A stretch of DNA of 64,000 nt from Thysanoteuthis rhombus (GCA_963457665.1 OY735206.1:25371710-25435709), one strand, 5' to 3'; shown: positions 1 through 12,335, numbered from the stretch's first letter. Notes: generated by a model from the sequence alone, not told the origin. Program-made: numbers and translations.

Positions 1-640
1 CGGGCGTATTTGTCAACTCTTCAACGTTAATGAACAACTAATTGTCTATAATGTCCATCAGACCGGAATTCAATTGTTATCTGTGAGATACTGAATTTCC
101 TGTCTAGTATACTACGGCATTGTATTTCTTTGATCTGGGAGAATCAAGTAAATATTTGTATCAGCTGATATTGCCTGAAACGTGAAGAGCACACTCGTGG
201 TCGGACGCATTCTATTTCCATGTTCCCTGGCAAAAAGCTGTTCACTATACATTACATCCAAATAAACAGATAAGGGAAGCAACATTGACAAGAACAAAAG
301 ACAAAGGAAAGAGTATGCAATAAGAATACAATAAACTCATGCTATTGTGCTTCACTGAGGGATCCAACATCGACTTTACACCTAATGTGCCGTTATGTCA
401 GGTAGATTTTGAACAAATGCATTACAGTACATCTCGTTATTACAAAAACCGAGGGGATCTAAGAGTGCTGTTATAACTAATTAGCCATTATAAATGAATT
501 TTATATGGAGTGCATTAAAATATACTACCCTAATTTTGAAAAACAATGGGATCTGAAAATATCGGAAAGTATCTAGATTGACTGGGATCGATGATTTATC
601 CACTTTGAGAAAACAAGGAAGCGATTACTAAAAGATGAAA
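1..640. other. AT-rich sequence, nothing recognised
   Basis: No exon of the cyclase gene or transposon was recognised. The next cyclase exon, expected downstream of 5875, was looked for here and not found. Confidence 0.5.
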
Positions 641-644
641 AGAT

Positions 645-749
<105 letters not shown>

Positions 750-819
750 TTGGTAATCTTGGTGATACAAAAACAGCACGTCCCTATCAGCCAACTACTG
801 GAAACTACACCAAATGAAC

Positions 820-1440
820 CACAAGCCAACAGTTAAGTGGAAAATTCTAAGACAATCCAATCCACGCCAAAAGTTAGATAATTCATGCAATCTCTGCCTT
901 AATCAAAACTTTGAAATTCTAAATTTTACTAGAATCACAAAAAAAACCCAAAAGAACACCTACTAAATAGAAAGAATGAGACCATAATACAGTGCAGGCA
1001 CCGCTCTAAATTTCTTTTAATCAACAAGAAACAACACCAATAAATCATAAAGTAAAGTAGACAATTCGTCCCCATGTCCATCATCCCAAAAACTTCCCAT
1101 CACCATCTTTTACCTTCAAACATACCCAAACACATTATAAATTAAACATCAAGATTAATACTATCCACTAGAGCTACAGAGGGCACCAACAGGGGCAATA
1201 AAACCCAGTGCCAAGATACTTATGTCAGAATAGAAATTACTCCCAGACTACCACTTGTAGGAATGACCCCTATATGGAGTTCAGACCCCTTTGACAAAAT
1301 GAATATCCCCACACCACCCACTACCATATTCACAACATTCTCACCAAATTCCCAATAAATAGACCCAAAAAAACATTGACAATCATTCGGTTGATGAGGC
1401 CCAGAGAGGGCTGAAACATGAGCTAGTTTGTGTAGCGAAT
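820..1440. other. Unannotated A-rich intronic or 3' sequence
   Basis: A-rich and C-rich low-G stretch with no open frame or repeat similarity to the rest of the window. Confidence 0.5.
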
Positions 1441-1450
1441 CAACATCCTA

Positions 1451-1451
1451 C

Positions 1452-1521
<70 letters not shown>

Positions 1522-1575
1522 GGTGTGTGTGTGTGCGTGCGTATATATATGTGTGTGTGTGTGTGTTTGTGAGCG
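1451..1575. repeat. (TA)n(GT)n compound microsatellite
   Basis: A 20-bp TA run is followed by about 100 bp of GT with a few variants and a short TA island; potential Z-DNA. Confidence 0.97.
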
Positions 1576-1584
1576 CGTTCATGT

Positions 1585-1740
1585 GATTACAAAATGCTAC
1601 CAAATATTTCTGACAATCCTTTATTTCTTTGAAATGATCTTCCATTATGCGGCAATTTTGGACAGTGTGGATAGAATAATCTATTGAAGAAAATGGCGCT
1701 GTTGCAGGAACCAAATCTGCAACTGATAAAGTGACTGCAT
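1585..1740 (-). mobile_element. SINE copy (same family), tail replaced by microsatellite
   Basis: AATGATCTTCCATTATGCGG, GTGTGGATAGAATAATCTAT and GTTGCAGGAACCAAATCTGC align with the complete copies. The tail side runs into the (TG)n/(TA)n tract at 1451-1575. Confidence 0.6.
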
Positions 1741-1754
1741 GAACAGAACAGAAA

Positions 1755-1851
1755 TAATGCGACAGAAATGATTATGAATGTCTTATATTACTTTGGAACT
1801 CTATCTAAAATGACCTCCAATTATTAAATGGTTAATCATTCGGCCTGTGCG

Positions 1852-1852
<1 letters not shown>
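1755..1852 (-). mobile_element. SINE copy (same family), partial
   Basis: GACAGAAATGATTATGAATG, TCTAAAATGACCTCCAATTA and CATTCGGCCTG match the body and tail of the family. The head side is lost into a (TA)n tract from 1853. Confidence 0.6.
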
Positions 1853-1915
<63 letters not shown>

Positions 1916-1930
1916 CATGATAAATGCATA

Positions 1931-1980
<50 letters not shown>

Positions 1981-2009
1981 ATATATTATATGTGCATGAT
2001 AAATGCATA

Positions 2010-2073
<64 letters not shown>

Positions 2074-2104
2074 TATGCGTGTCAGTGTGTGTGTCTGTGT
2101 GTAT
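1853..2104. repeat. (TA)n complex with internal ~68-bp duplication
   Basis: Two (TA)n-bearing units each include GTGCATGATAAATGCATATA (1913 and 1992), so the tract contains a local duplication as well as TA expansion; it ends in a GTGT run. Confidence 0.93.
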
Positions 2105-2116
2105 TTATTAAGAAAT

Positions 2117-2206
2117 AGACATATTTCGTCCGACAGAATGGATTATGAATTGAATTACATTATATTGAAACTTATTTGAAATTATCTCCTCTCACTCTCT
2201 CTCTCA

Positions 2207-2254
<48 letters not shown>

Positions 2255-2310
2255 GTAGCGGTGCACTTACCACTGTGCAATGCAGCGTGCTGAAAAGGCT
2301 AAGGCAAAAT
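2117..2310 (-). mobile_element. SINE copy split by a (CT)n(TA)n expansion
   Basis: The body/tail part is at 2117-2190 (GACAGAATGGATTATGAATT). The head is at 2253-2290 (ACGTAGCGGTGCACTTACC). The middle is occupied by CTCACTCTCTC and about 40 bp of (TA)n, as if a microsatellite grew inside the element. Confidence 0.55.
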
Positions 2311-2389
2311 AACTGCTTTCAACCCAAACTCTCATCTCGTTTATTCTCAGTCTCTTTTCGTCTCTTTTAATGCAATGGTTTGTTAATAA

Positions 2390-2612
2390 GAAATGGATAT
2401 AAATTCTGGTCCGATTGAATGAATTATAAATGTCGTAATATCATAGAGAAACTTGACTGAAATGATTTACACGGATCATTCACCTTAGACAACGTGAATA
2501 GGATAAATGATTAAAGAAAATTTTGCTGCTTCAGGAACCGAAACTGCTACCGATACGCAGCTGCTACAGCGTAGCGGTGCACTCACTTTTGTGTTGAACA
2601 GTTCATTCATTT
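2390..2612 (-). mobile_element. tRNA-derived SINE, complete copy
   Basis: On the minus strand: a head GAGTGCACCGCTACGCTGTAG, a B-box-like TTTCGGTTCC (degenerate here), a body with TTCACGTTGTCTAAGGTGAA and AATCATTTCAGTCAAGTTTC, and a tail at TCGGACCAGAATTTATATCC. At least five other copies share this order. The copy at 4.98-5.18 kb preserves a better B box (GATTTGATTCC). Confidence 0.65.
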
Positions 2613-2745
2613 AATTTATTCTAATAATCAAGATGAGAATTTTGGTTGAAATCAAATTCGGCTTTTACCTTGTCAGCGAGCTGTTTAGCAAAATGGTGAG
2701 TGCATTGCTACGATTAAGCGACTACGTATCCATAGCAGGTTTAAT

Positions 2746-2768
2746 ATTATATATATATATATATATAA

Positions 2769-2851
<83 letters not shown>
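2746..2851. repeat. (TA)n microsatellite
   Basis: About 105 bp of TA with two AAATATA interruptions near the start. Confidence 0.96.
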
Positions 2852-2855
<4 letters not shown>

Positions 2856-3497
2856 CTTATAAATTGCGTTATACCATGCTTCTGTAAATTGTTCGTGTTG
2901 CGGAAACTCCTATATTTTTTTCGGTTCAAAATCTCAATGCATTAAAAAAATTATTCAAAATTTCCATTGTTCGTATTTTTTCGGGGCATCTAGTATAAAA
3001 CAGGGATAAATAGATCGTACACAAAAAGATCCATGGAAAGTGAAAAACACTGAATATCAATAACAATTGTATCGATTCTTTAATCGTGAAACAAACTTGG
3101 AATTCTTTTATGGACACAAAGTAAGTAGAAAAAAGATGATTTCGTATTCATATTGTTATAACCTTCAGAAATCTTATAAACAATAAGAAATTATTTATTC
3201 ACTTCAAAGTTTTGATATGCTTTTTTTTTTCGTTGTTTTTTAACACGGTGGGCTAATTAGGAAATAAATTGCAACACATTTAGACTTTGAAAAGAATTAA
3301 TGGTAATACGTGACCTATGTATAGGTAGGGAATATTTTCCTTCCACTAAAATCGACCCATTGTGTTGTAACAAGTGAAGTAGAATTATGGGGACGCGTGT
3401 GATCGGTATTTCTTATTTGTTTGTAAGGAATGTATGCGTTCTCTACAATCTAAAAAATATCTCAGATATTTCAAAATGTCATTTTCACACTATTATA

Positions 3498-3623
3498 CAG
3501 CTTCAAAATTGACTTACTAAAAATTATAAAAATCAATATAAATATTTTGAACAAGATTGAAAATCAGAAATATTACGATAAAATCATTAATCTTCAGTTG
3601 AACTTCTGTCAATTTTGAAGCTG
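3498..3623. mobile_element. Candidate 126-bp MITE with 16-bp terminal inverted repeats and TA flanks
   Basis: CAGCTTCAAAATTGAC at 3498-3513 is mirrored perfectly by GTCAATTTTGAAGCTG at 3608-3623. Both outer flanks are TA, as expected for the target duplication of Tc1/mariner-type elements, so the mirror symmetry extends to 18 bp. The interior is AT-rich and non-coding. The match is exact; the family assignment is inference. Confidence 0.65.
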
Positions 3624-3675
3624 TACGTTCAACATAACTTCTTTCAATGTACTTGATTATTTCTCGTCGCATTGT

Positions 3676-3689
3676 ATACACACACACAC

Positions 3690-3731
<42 letters not shown>

Positions 3732-3778
3732 GTATATATATATATACACACACGTATATATATATATACACACACACG

Positions 3779-3852
<74 letters not shown>
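3676..3852. repeat. Compound (CA)n/CGTATA/(TA)n/(GT)n tract
   Basis: A patterned tract in which CACACACGTATATATA recurs four times, then a TA run and a 34-bp GT run. The CA start and GT end make the whole ~175 bp nearly self-complementary. Confidence 0.93.
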
Positions 3853-3853
<1 letters not shown>

Positions 3854-3974
3854 CTGTTGGGATGTTTGTCTCTTTTTGTGTGTCTGTACACATGCGTGTT
3901 CTAATATGTGCAGAGGTGAAACAGGTACACACGATATTCTAAAGGATTCTGAGGAAAGGTCACTTGTCTATTCT

Positions 3975-4085
3975 TTGTAACTGAGATTCTTGAGGGGCTT
4001 CCAATCACGATACAATGCATTTCATTGACAACTTGATTAGGGTGATTCCTAAGGTGGTGCATTTCATTTTGGTAGCACTGTTTTC
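3975..4085 (+). repeat. Dispersed repeat family 3, copy 1
   Basis: CATTGACAACTTGATTAGGG and ATTCCTAAGGTGGTGCATTT are repeated with changes at 5450-5570. Unclassified. Confidence 0.5.
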
Positions 4086-4412
4086 ATTCTGACCATTCGC
4101 ACACGCAAGTATGTGCGCCCACATCTATGCAAGAGTATAAAAGACCTAAGAATGTATATAAAGTGTGCATATGTGTCTCTACACACGCACATATGTATAT
4201 ATGCGTGTGCATGACAGAGAGAGAGAGAGAGAGTGAGAGCACTTAATCAAAATCAATTTTTTACTCTTTTAATCAAATGTAATTTCCAATGATTACGAAA
4301 ACAACGTCTAAAAAAATTGTTCTTGTTGAATATTGAGTTTTTTTAAGGTGAAATAACTAAAAAAAACAGGTAATTATGCCAACATCCTTTCTGCCGCATA
4401 TATATGTGTGTG

Positions 4413-4470
4413 TTTGTGTATGTATGTATGTATGTATGTATGTATGTATGTATGTATGTATGTGGGTGTG
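4413..4470. repeat. (GTAT)n microsatellite
   Basis: About 11 units of TGTA, followed by a GT-rich stretch and GAGAGA. Confidence 0.95.
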
Positions 4471-4719
4471 TGTACAAAGAGAGAGAAAGGGATACAAGGG
4501 CGGATGGGAAAAGCTCCCGAATCTGTAAAGATCTGTAAATAATAGGGCAAGCAAGCCCCTTATACAAAAAAGCCTATAATTCCAAATCCTTCTACGAGTT
4601 GAAATCGACAGTTTAGACCAAAGATTTCTGATTTTTGTGCATGAAATGTCGATATTATGTTCAATCTTTTTCTACTATCCTTTGTAATTGGTTCATGTAT
4701 CGGGTACTTTTCACTTGCA

Positions 4720-4775
<56 letters not shown>
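4720..4775. repeat. (TA)n microsatellite
   Basis: About 55 bp of uninterrupted TA. Confidence 0.96.
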
Positions 4776-4974
4776 TGTGTGTTCATTTGAAAATCTTTTT
4801 CAAGTAAAACAGAATTTGCAGGCTGTAATGTACCTCTGTAAAAATCATAATTCATCTTATAACCACTCCGATGGTATTGAGGATTTTGTTTTATCTAAGA
4901 TCTATATAATATATCGAAACATACGATTCTTGTACATCGTATTGTATAAATTTATCTCTGTATACTATCAATAA

Positions 4975-5180
4975 ATGTAGATATGATCTGACGGAAGTGA
5001 TTATGCGTTGCGTTATATTACATTGAAACCTTATTTAAAATGATCTCCTGTTATGACTTGGTGTATATTTCATTTGGCTCATTCAGCGTAAATTGAATAG
5101 ATAATAAGATAAAATGGAACCGCTGCTGGAATCAAATCTATGACCGATAGGGTAGCCATTACCACGTAGAGTTTCTCTTA
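4975..5180 (-). mobile_element. tRNA-derived SINE, complete copy
   Basis: Minus strand: TACGTGGTAATGGCTACC (A-box-like), AGATTTGATTCCAGCAGC (good B box), the body CATTTTAAATAAGGTTTCAA, and a tail near CAGATCATATCTACA. Spacing between the two boxes is typical of tRNA-derived promoters. It is followed 140 bp later by the tail part of another copy. Confidence 0.7.
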
Positions 5181-5314
5181 TCATTGAGATTGACAGCTGC
5201 CGTTAATGAAAGACCCAAATGATTAGTGTAACCCCAGATTTTCATTTTTTCTTTATTCAAGGTTTACATCGGCTCTATATGTTTCTTTCGACGCAGATAT
5301 CTTTAATCATAGGA

Positions 5315-5405
5315 ATTGGATATATGATCTGACAGAAATAATCATAAGTTGTATTATATCATATTGAAACTCCATCTGAAACGTTTTCCTGTTCACTCTC
5401 TAGAG
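5315..5405 (-). mobile_element. SINE copy (same family), tail half
   Basis: ATATGATCTGACAGAAATAA, TATTATATCATATTGAAACT and CTGAAACGTTTTCCTGTTCA match the tail half. The tRNA-like head is absent. Confidence 0.55.
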
Positions 5406-5449
5406 ATGCTCAGAAATGATGAAGAGCCACACAGGGGAGGTCAATCATC

Positions 5450-5570
5450 CCTCCCTCAGGATTGAGAATTTTGCATGGCTTCCAATGACTATCAAAATGT
5501 TCTTCATTGACAATTTGATTATGGTGATACTTAAGGCGATCCATTTAATTGCGTTAGCCCTCTATATTGA
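5450..5570 (+). repeat. Dispersed repeat family 3, copy 2
   Basis: GGCTTCCAATGACTATCAAA, CATTGACAATTTGATTATGG and ACTTAAGGCGATCCATTTAA align with 3990-4085. Its end runs into (TA)n at 5576. Confidence 0.5.
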
Positions 5571-5572
5571 TG

Positions 5573-5575
<3 letters not shown>

Positions 5576-5664
<89 letters not shown>
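5576..5664. repeat. (TA)n(GT)n microsatellite
   Basis: TA run (5576-5632) followed by a GT run to 5664, about 200 bp from the cyclase exon at 5875. Confidence 0.96.
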
Positions 5665-5666
<2 letters not shown>

Positions 5667-5869
5667 CATTGAGATAATTCCCACATGCAAACACGCTTGC
5701 AAACATGTACATAACTGTAATAGAAAACCTAGGCTAATATAAACTAATTAATGCCAAGTTGTCTCTTCTGATGATCTTTTACATATTCATAAGCCCCCCG
5801 AAGGGTTACCCCAGTAAGACCCAATCCGGTGTTAGCTGCAATAATAATTTCTAGATACATCGATAATTA

Positions 5870-6100
<231 letters not shown>

Positions 6101-6213
6101 TCATTCAATACTATACAAAAATAGTCTACCTATGGCAATGGCGCCTTAATCCTCTTCAAACTTATCTTATTTCTATCAGAACTGCACATTCATTTCTGCA
6201 TCACTCCCACCTT

Positions 6214-6480
6214 TCAAAAACACATTTTATTGATGTCCATTACCTGCATATTCATGTTCTCTTTAATCTTATCCACTGTCTGAAATCCCATTGAGAATGC
6301 CGGAATGTCGTCGTGAACAAATTCCAGAGAGCATTGGGGATAGTCAAACCTGAACAATGAGAAGTTTTGCAGACGAAAAACCCCGCATTTTGAGTTGAGG
6401 AATGTGAAGCTTCGGTGATTGTGAATCTGACAGTCACACAGTGCGCCGCCTTCTCGATGGTGTCTCAATGCTGATTAAGT
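6214..6480 (-). pseudogene. Probable mariner-like transposase remnant
   Basis: The minus strand near 6310-6220 encodes F-S-M-G-F-Q-T-V-D-K-I-K-E-N, closely like the F-Q-T-x-x-E-I-K-E segment of mariner C-termini, preceded by diverged sequence to about 6468. The A-I-P-K and Y-F-x-G-D parts are not recognisable. It lies in the 2.1-kb cyclase intron. Confidence 0.5.
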
Positions 6481-7379
6481 AACTACATGGGAAAGTATCT
6501 CTCCATGCATGTGCAGTCTGATCTATTTGATAAGTAACACCTGGGCTGCATCTCAAATACTCTCTGGGCAAACTTCTCGTCTGAAATAGGTGGGCGCGTG
6601 AGATAGAAAAGCGATTGATGAACATTTGTAATATGACATCACTCGAGCTAAGTCCGAATCAGATCCATTCAGTGATGACAGCATGTATACTCACATTGTT
6701 TTTAATTGATTCTGAGTATACTTATCCTTTGTCCAATTTCTGAGAGAACATTTTTATTACCAAATAATAATTTGCTCGTACAAAATTTATCATCTTTATC
6801 GTTTGTGACACGTTTCGGCTGCTGTATTCTCCAAGGATCTACTGTATTCGGGGACCTTCTAGGAACGTGAACTGAATCCGTAATTTGATCAACGGAAGCG
6901 TATTGATTCCTCAACCAGTGATCTTTGAGGTCTCAGAGATTATTCATTCTATACTAGTACCATCAGATAGAAATATGCTAAATCAATAATATTACAACTA
7001 TTACAACAACTAGTGTACATTAAAAGAACAAGATTAATCGGGAGAAAACGAGGATAAATTCTGGGATTCCATTTATCAAATTATACTTCTCAATTGCCCC
7101 AACAAAGAAAAATGGAGACATTCACTAACATCTGCCTTGGCTGTCAGTGATAGTCATAAGGATTAACTTTGGAGATCACCTCCGATATTCAGCTACAACT
7201 CTCACCTGAGTGTTATGACCGGATCGCTTTGGATAAATCAGTTTATGCCAAAAACAAGTTGAGCAACGTAGGATTCGGTCAGTTGGTGGATAAATGGGTG
7301 ACCACTGGGATATACTTAATGCTGCAAACAGCTGATGGCCTTTGTAGAGTGCCTCTTGTGGAGATCTCGTTGATCCTCA

Positions 7380-7530
7380 ATGGAGGAAAGCGATATTTAC
7401 ATTACCAAAGGGATTTCAGACAGTGGATGAGATTGACCACAAGCTAAAGGTGCCCCATGGCCCCAATACCCCTGAAGTTTCTGACAGGCCCAGCTGCAAG
7501 CAACTCAAAATAAATCAAATAAAATAAAGT
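7380..7530 (+). repeat. Possible mariner-like fragment
   Basis: GGGATTTCAGACAGTGGATG (about 7410-7429) matches the F-Q-T-V-D-E-I coding segment of the remnants at 6.3 and 14.1 kb. The downstream part ends in an A-rich AAATAAATCAAATAAAATAA run. Too short and diverged for firm assignment. Confidence 0.4.
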
Positions 7531-8114
7531 CCCGTGCAAAACATCGTGCAGATGTGATTTTGAAAATTCTCAACATGTTTAGACATGAGATATATAATAT
7601 ATACAGTAGAATAAAAGCATTAAGAACATAATGTTAACAAAAAATATTTAGAATAGCGTTCAGACGGAAACTATGAATCCTCACCAGCCAATTATGCTGT
7701 TTTTTCACCACGTAGATCAGGCAACTGTAGCGGTAAATTTAAGTAACCTCGATGGAAATACTACTGGTACAGTTAAATTTATGATTTAGAATTAGAAGAA
7801 CATGGTCAGCAACTGAGGGACCGAGGTGGCACGGATGTGTTTTGTAAATCGAACCCCAAATAAAAACCTATTTAGGGGGATGTATCCCCCAAAATTTAAA
7901 AAATTGAATTTCCCCTACTCATTGCTGGGTACAAAATTTGTGAAATACCAAGCCTTTACAATGAAAACTTGGGGCTTGGTGAACTGCAGATTTATTCATA
8001 GCTACTCATAAATATCAGAATACATATACAACCTAAACCCAGCAACAGAGATTTAGAGGTTTGTCATGGATAGCGGTGATAGAATAGAAATCAATAATTA
8101 GCTCTGCACTGTAC

Positions 8115-8358
8115 CTGAGTGAATTCCAATTCGTAAGCGAAGCACTTCTTTGGGTTTGTAGCTGATCTTAAATGTTTTGATTGCTGATAGCAGGTGCAGG
8201 GACATGGAAGCAATTTCGCCCGCGTGATTGTCACCATTTCGTATTGGAAGGCCGCTGACCACCATATAAGCATCGCCGATGGTTTCGACTTTGTACACGT
8301 CGTAATTGCGGATGATAGAATCGAATAATGTGTACAGATCATTCAACAAGGTTACAAC
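8115..8358 (-). CDS. Receptor guanylate cyclase, exon: cyclase catalytic core
   Basis: This 244-bp exon (phase 0 in, phase 1 out) is the most diagnostic in the window. It begins [10 protein letters not shown] and contains [19 protein letters not shown], followed by H-A-G-E-I-A-S-M and R-L-R-I-G-I-H-S-G. The Glu of K-V-E-T is a guanine-selecting residue of guanylate cyclases (adenylate cyclases have Lys there). The Asp of I-G-D-A-Y is the second metal ligand. The acceptor is CTTCAG and the donor GTACAG. The split Gly codon (G|GT) is completed by the next exon, 2.1 kb away. Confidence 0.97.
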
Positions 8359-9119
8359 CTGAAGCATGAAATAAGGAAGAAATTGAAAAAAGACTGTAGA
8401 AATCACCAAGAGTGTTCATTCCTTTTCTTTGTTTTTTGTTTGTTTGTTTGTTTTTTTGTTGACTTAATATTGTTATTGGAACTTTTCTTAAAGCCAACTG
8501 TGAATGGATATCTGGAATTACTTATATCCAAATATTGACATTATCGATTCAAATTACGTAATTCCGTAGAAAGTCATTTCAATCAATCCACACACGCAGA
8601 CACACACAAGGACACAAACACAAACGCACACTCACTCACACTCACACAAACATACAAATACACACGTACATATATTGTTGATATCTTTATGAGTTGATAG
8701 CTCAATATTTTTGAATGTGAACTCTCATATCGAGAAATGCACTTCGTGCTCCCAAAATCGATTAATCTCCTGGAAAATATATCTATACATATTGATCCGT
8801 TCATTTCTTGGAAAACAAGATAATTTTACTTGAATATTACAAAGATAATCCTTGTCACTCATGTTCACTGATATACACATATGCATATATACAGGATATG
8901 CAAGACGTTGGCAATCAGTTGGATGATTTTCCTGGAATACACCATGGGAGGAAAAGCAAACCAACAAAGAAGTAAAAAATAAGTATTTGGGCTAAAAAAA
9001 GATCACTATAGACCAACTCAAAAAGCTGGATAGATCACCACGAGTAAAATAACTATTCCCTTCAACATATCCCTAAAACAAAGTAAAGTTCTGGAAGATT
9101 GAAGCACTGCAATCATAAT

Positions 9120-9985
9120 GCTTTTATATGTAGAAAAAGAAACTATAAAAAATGCAAAATTACAGACCAATAAGTCTACTCAACTGTATCCATAAACTTC
9201 CCACAAAAAACGTCACGAGATGAGAACCAACCATGGGAGCAAGCTGGGCCATCTCCAAGCAATAAATCAGCTAAAAGGCAGAGAATACATAAATCCACTT
9301 ACTGTAACATTTATCAACCTCAAGAGGGTCTTCAACTCGGTGGAAAATCATGATCATGAAAGCTATCTATCTACTGAGCGAACACCCAGTATACCACAGA
9401 GTACTGCCACACATATATAGACAAAACAGCTCCTTAATCAGGCTACATAAAGATTCGGAGCCCTTTCGGTTTAAAAATGTCACTTTAGGTTGGCAAGCCT
9501 TCAGCAAAACAATGACAACCTTCAAGACAGAAGAAATCCCATTATTCCTAAAAAAGAAGGTTGTACGACCAATGCATCCTCCCGAGGGTTACTAAGAAAG
9601 CTGAAATATGAAACATTACCAAGAGACTGACCTGAACCCTGACAAACATGCAGCGTGCACATGGAAGAACTGCGCTCAATTTCACAGGAAATCTTTTTTT
9701 TAAAAAGGCAGGTGTCAAGATATATAAACAGTTAGAACACAAATGATAATCGACTGATCATGTGGCAAGGATAGCCGACAACCTATGAACTTCACAACAT
9801 GGATCTCCAGAGATTCATCTGCGCAACCGAGGCTGGCAAAATTTGAGGTGGAGAAGCTAACTAGACGATTTCAGAAAACTTTGACTTCGTGACACCTATG
9901 ATAGAGATGTGTGACGAATCCTGAGGAAAGTCTATGTCCAACAAAGGACATTCGAAGACATGATCATGTTGATGCACACACACAC
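9120..9985 (+). pseudogene. RTE-like non-LTR retrotransposon remnant (RT and 3' end)
   Basis: Plus-strand frames show pieces of an RTE-clade reverse transcriptase: N-Y-R-P-I-S-L-L-N near 9163, H-L-Q-A-I-N-Q-L near 9250, F-I-N-L-K-R-V-F-N-S-V-E (motif A region, with Asp replaced by Asn) near 9312, and I-R-L-H-K-D-S-E near 9440. The remnant then passes with frameshifts into the family 3' end (GTCTATGTCCAACAAAGGAC near 9930). The canonical catalytic Y-x-D-D motif is lost. It sits in the 4.8-kb cyclase intron in antisense orientation to the gene. Confidence 0.8.
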
Positions 9986-10004
9986 ACACACACACATATA
10001 TACG

Positions 10005-10070
<66 letters not shown>

Positions 10071-10090
10071 AGGATAGATAGAGAGATAGT
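9975..10090. repeat. (CA)n(TA)n(GATA)n compound microsatellite
   Basis: Three simple runs in series directly after the 3' end of the RTE-like remnant at 9.1-9.98 kb, so it may have grown from the element's tail. Confidence 0.95.
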
Positions 10091-11040
10091 AAGTCAGACT
10101 ATCGATCTTATGGTGCTGAAAATAAAATTAATCTGAAAAAAAGTTTTTTTCATACCGTCCCAAAGTATCATGGTAGTTTTTTTCACCCAATTACATATAT
10201 ACGTAGATGAATCAATGGTTTCATCTATGTATCGATCTTTTTTGTCTATCTTCAAGTTGATAAGCAAGCTTGGGGACTGCAAAAAGAGTCAGAACTCAAA
10301 TTTCTAGTCCGGTTTCCGGTTTCTCGCCTTCTATTGCTATATAATATTTATGATAAGAATATTATTTTCTGGCACTTTTTAAGAGCTTTACTTGAGAGAC
10401 TTTCAAATAGAACAAAAGAAATGTTCAATATTCAAAACGTACTAATTACTATTTTTAACATTTTTGTGCCATACAAAGAGTATAAGGTGCAGAACTATCG
10501 ATCGGGATACTGCAACACACACACAAAAAAAACTTCTTCACACTATCCCATCAACTGCGAATGATGGAAATTTTTGGCAGGTCAGATCTGTGGCTAAATC
10601 GATTGAATTTCTGTTTTTATTTATATTCATGGCAATCAATCAGTGTTGCCAGACAAATGGCCCGCCCAACCAACCAGCCACCTGGGCTTCTGATTTCACA
10701 CTCTTTGCTCGCCTTTGTTTGTGTCTGTCTCTTTCACTCTCTATTTCTCTCTCACCGGGCGTTCCTGATCATATTTTGTTGCTACAGCATTGAACAGTTG
10801 CATGAATTCACTGCTAAGTACGATCTAAGAATATTTTTGGGATATTTTAAAAGAGTGCTTCGGGGGCTGTCTAAGGTTATTTTGACGAGCAGCGCCCTGT
10901 TGTTTTGCTGATTTTTTAAAAATATACTTTCAGTAAAATATTTCTTAGCTTTTTTCCCCAGATAATTAGGTCTAATACATGTGCATATTACTGTGAGCAA
11001 GTTACAGATATATTTCTGTCTTTAGGTCAGGTCTTTTATT
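10091..11040. other. Intron sequence, nothing recognised
   Basis: Part of the 4.8-kb cyclase intron. Frames of up to 116 codons near 10561-10911 lack domain features and look like chance. Confidence 0.5.
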
Positions 11041-11044
11041 GCGC

Positions 11045-11165
11045 AATTGGTAATTTGCAAGGGATAACTTGCTCTGGATAAGAGTTTGTTTACCTTGCAA
11101 TGGATAACTATTGTTTTTCACCACCTGTCACAATTAATTGATGAACAAAGAAGCTTTTCGGGAAA
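11045..11165 (+). repeat. Dispersed repeat family 2, copy
   Basis: Shares ACCTTGCAATGGATAACTAT and CACCACCTGTCACAATTAAT with copies at 15505-15650 and 62110-62250. The family is unclassified and non-coding. Confidence 0.55.
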
Positions 11166-11289
11166 TCCAGAATATCATTATAACCGTAATCCCTCTCTTG
11201 CTGGTGAGTTTTCTCTTTCAATTCGGTTTCCTACTCAATTTCTTCAAATCAGAGGTAAGGGAGATCGTTTTTACCGATTTCCATAAGGA

Positions 11290-12335
11290 GGTTTTGTGAT
11301 GAGAATAAATACATTTTCGTGAGATGAAAGTGTCGGTGGCCGATTAGTCAACAGCGCAGAAGATGAATTTGGTGAGCAATGTCCAAGCTCAATTTGAGAC
11401 AGGCACTAATATTTTGGAGAAAGGCACTTTTCCCCAAGGGTAAAATGGCACATGGTGAAGTAAGTGCTGGTCGCCTATAGGTCTATTTCACATGTCGCAA
11501 AGCATTTTAAGACGAGGATGAAATTGTGATATTTGAAGCCCGGAAACAGATGGCTGTTGCAGTCCCCAGCATGAGAACACTTATTTACTGACTGCCTGCT
11601 TTAAGAGTTTGAATTTTTTTATATTCCTGGTTTGAATGCTGCTATAAGTTTCGCTGCTGTTGCGATCTGGCATAAAAACGTGAATACCTACCAATCTTGG
11701 CTCATTAACTGCAGCGGGTTGCAAACAGCAAACGCTATCCACAGTACGTTATCCTGTTCAATATAAAAGTCCTGACTCATGGAATTAAAATTGGCTGCCG
11801 TCACAATAAAACTTTAATTTAGTTAACCATAGAATTGCAATGACTGAAATTCTGATCATCCGCAATTGATTGATCCCTGGCAGTTATTTCTCCAATCTTG
11901 ATTTTATAAGCTTTTCATTGTAACCCCTCAGTTTGTAAGTCTCTAACCAAGTCTGTGCAATTGCGATCTAAAATGACATGAATCAAAATTCAAGAACCCG
12001 GCAGCAGCAGCAGCAGCAGCCCATTAGCGTACGTCATAGACCTACCCCAGGATTTGCCAAAACTATTCATCATCGGTGCCGCTGACCTAACACTTTCTCA
12101 TATGATCTCTAGAGATCCACGTCATAATCGTGATGTCAAGCGGTTGTTTGACATGTAAGGCAGGTTTTCTGCTAGTATAAAATAATTTGATAGATGTTAG
12201 CTTCTCAAATGTACTACGGGAAGGAAAAAGCGAGCCTAAGTTCCCGTGGACTCGGATCTTCTCCAATATTTTTGTAAACAATTTCTGTGAGGTATTTATA
12301 TTTCTGCTTAGTTGTCTGACCCAACGAGATCTTGA
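11290..12335. other. Intron sequence with a short (CAG)n run
   Basis: Contains seven CAG/AGC units at 12001-12020 and otherwise no recognised feature. Confidence 0.5.
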
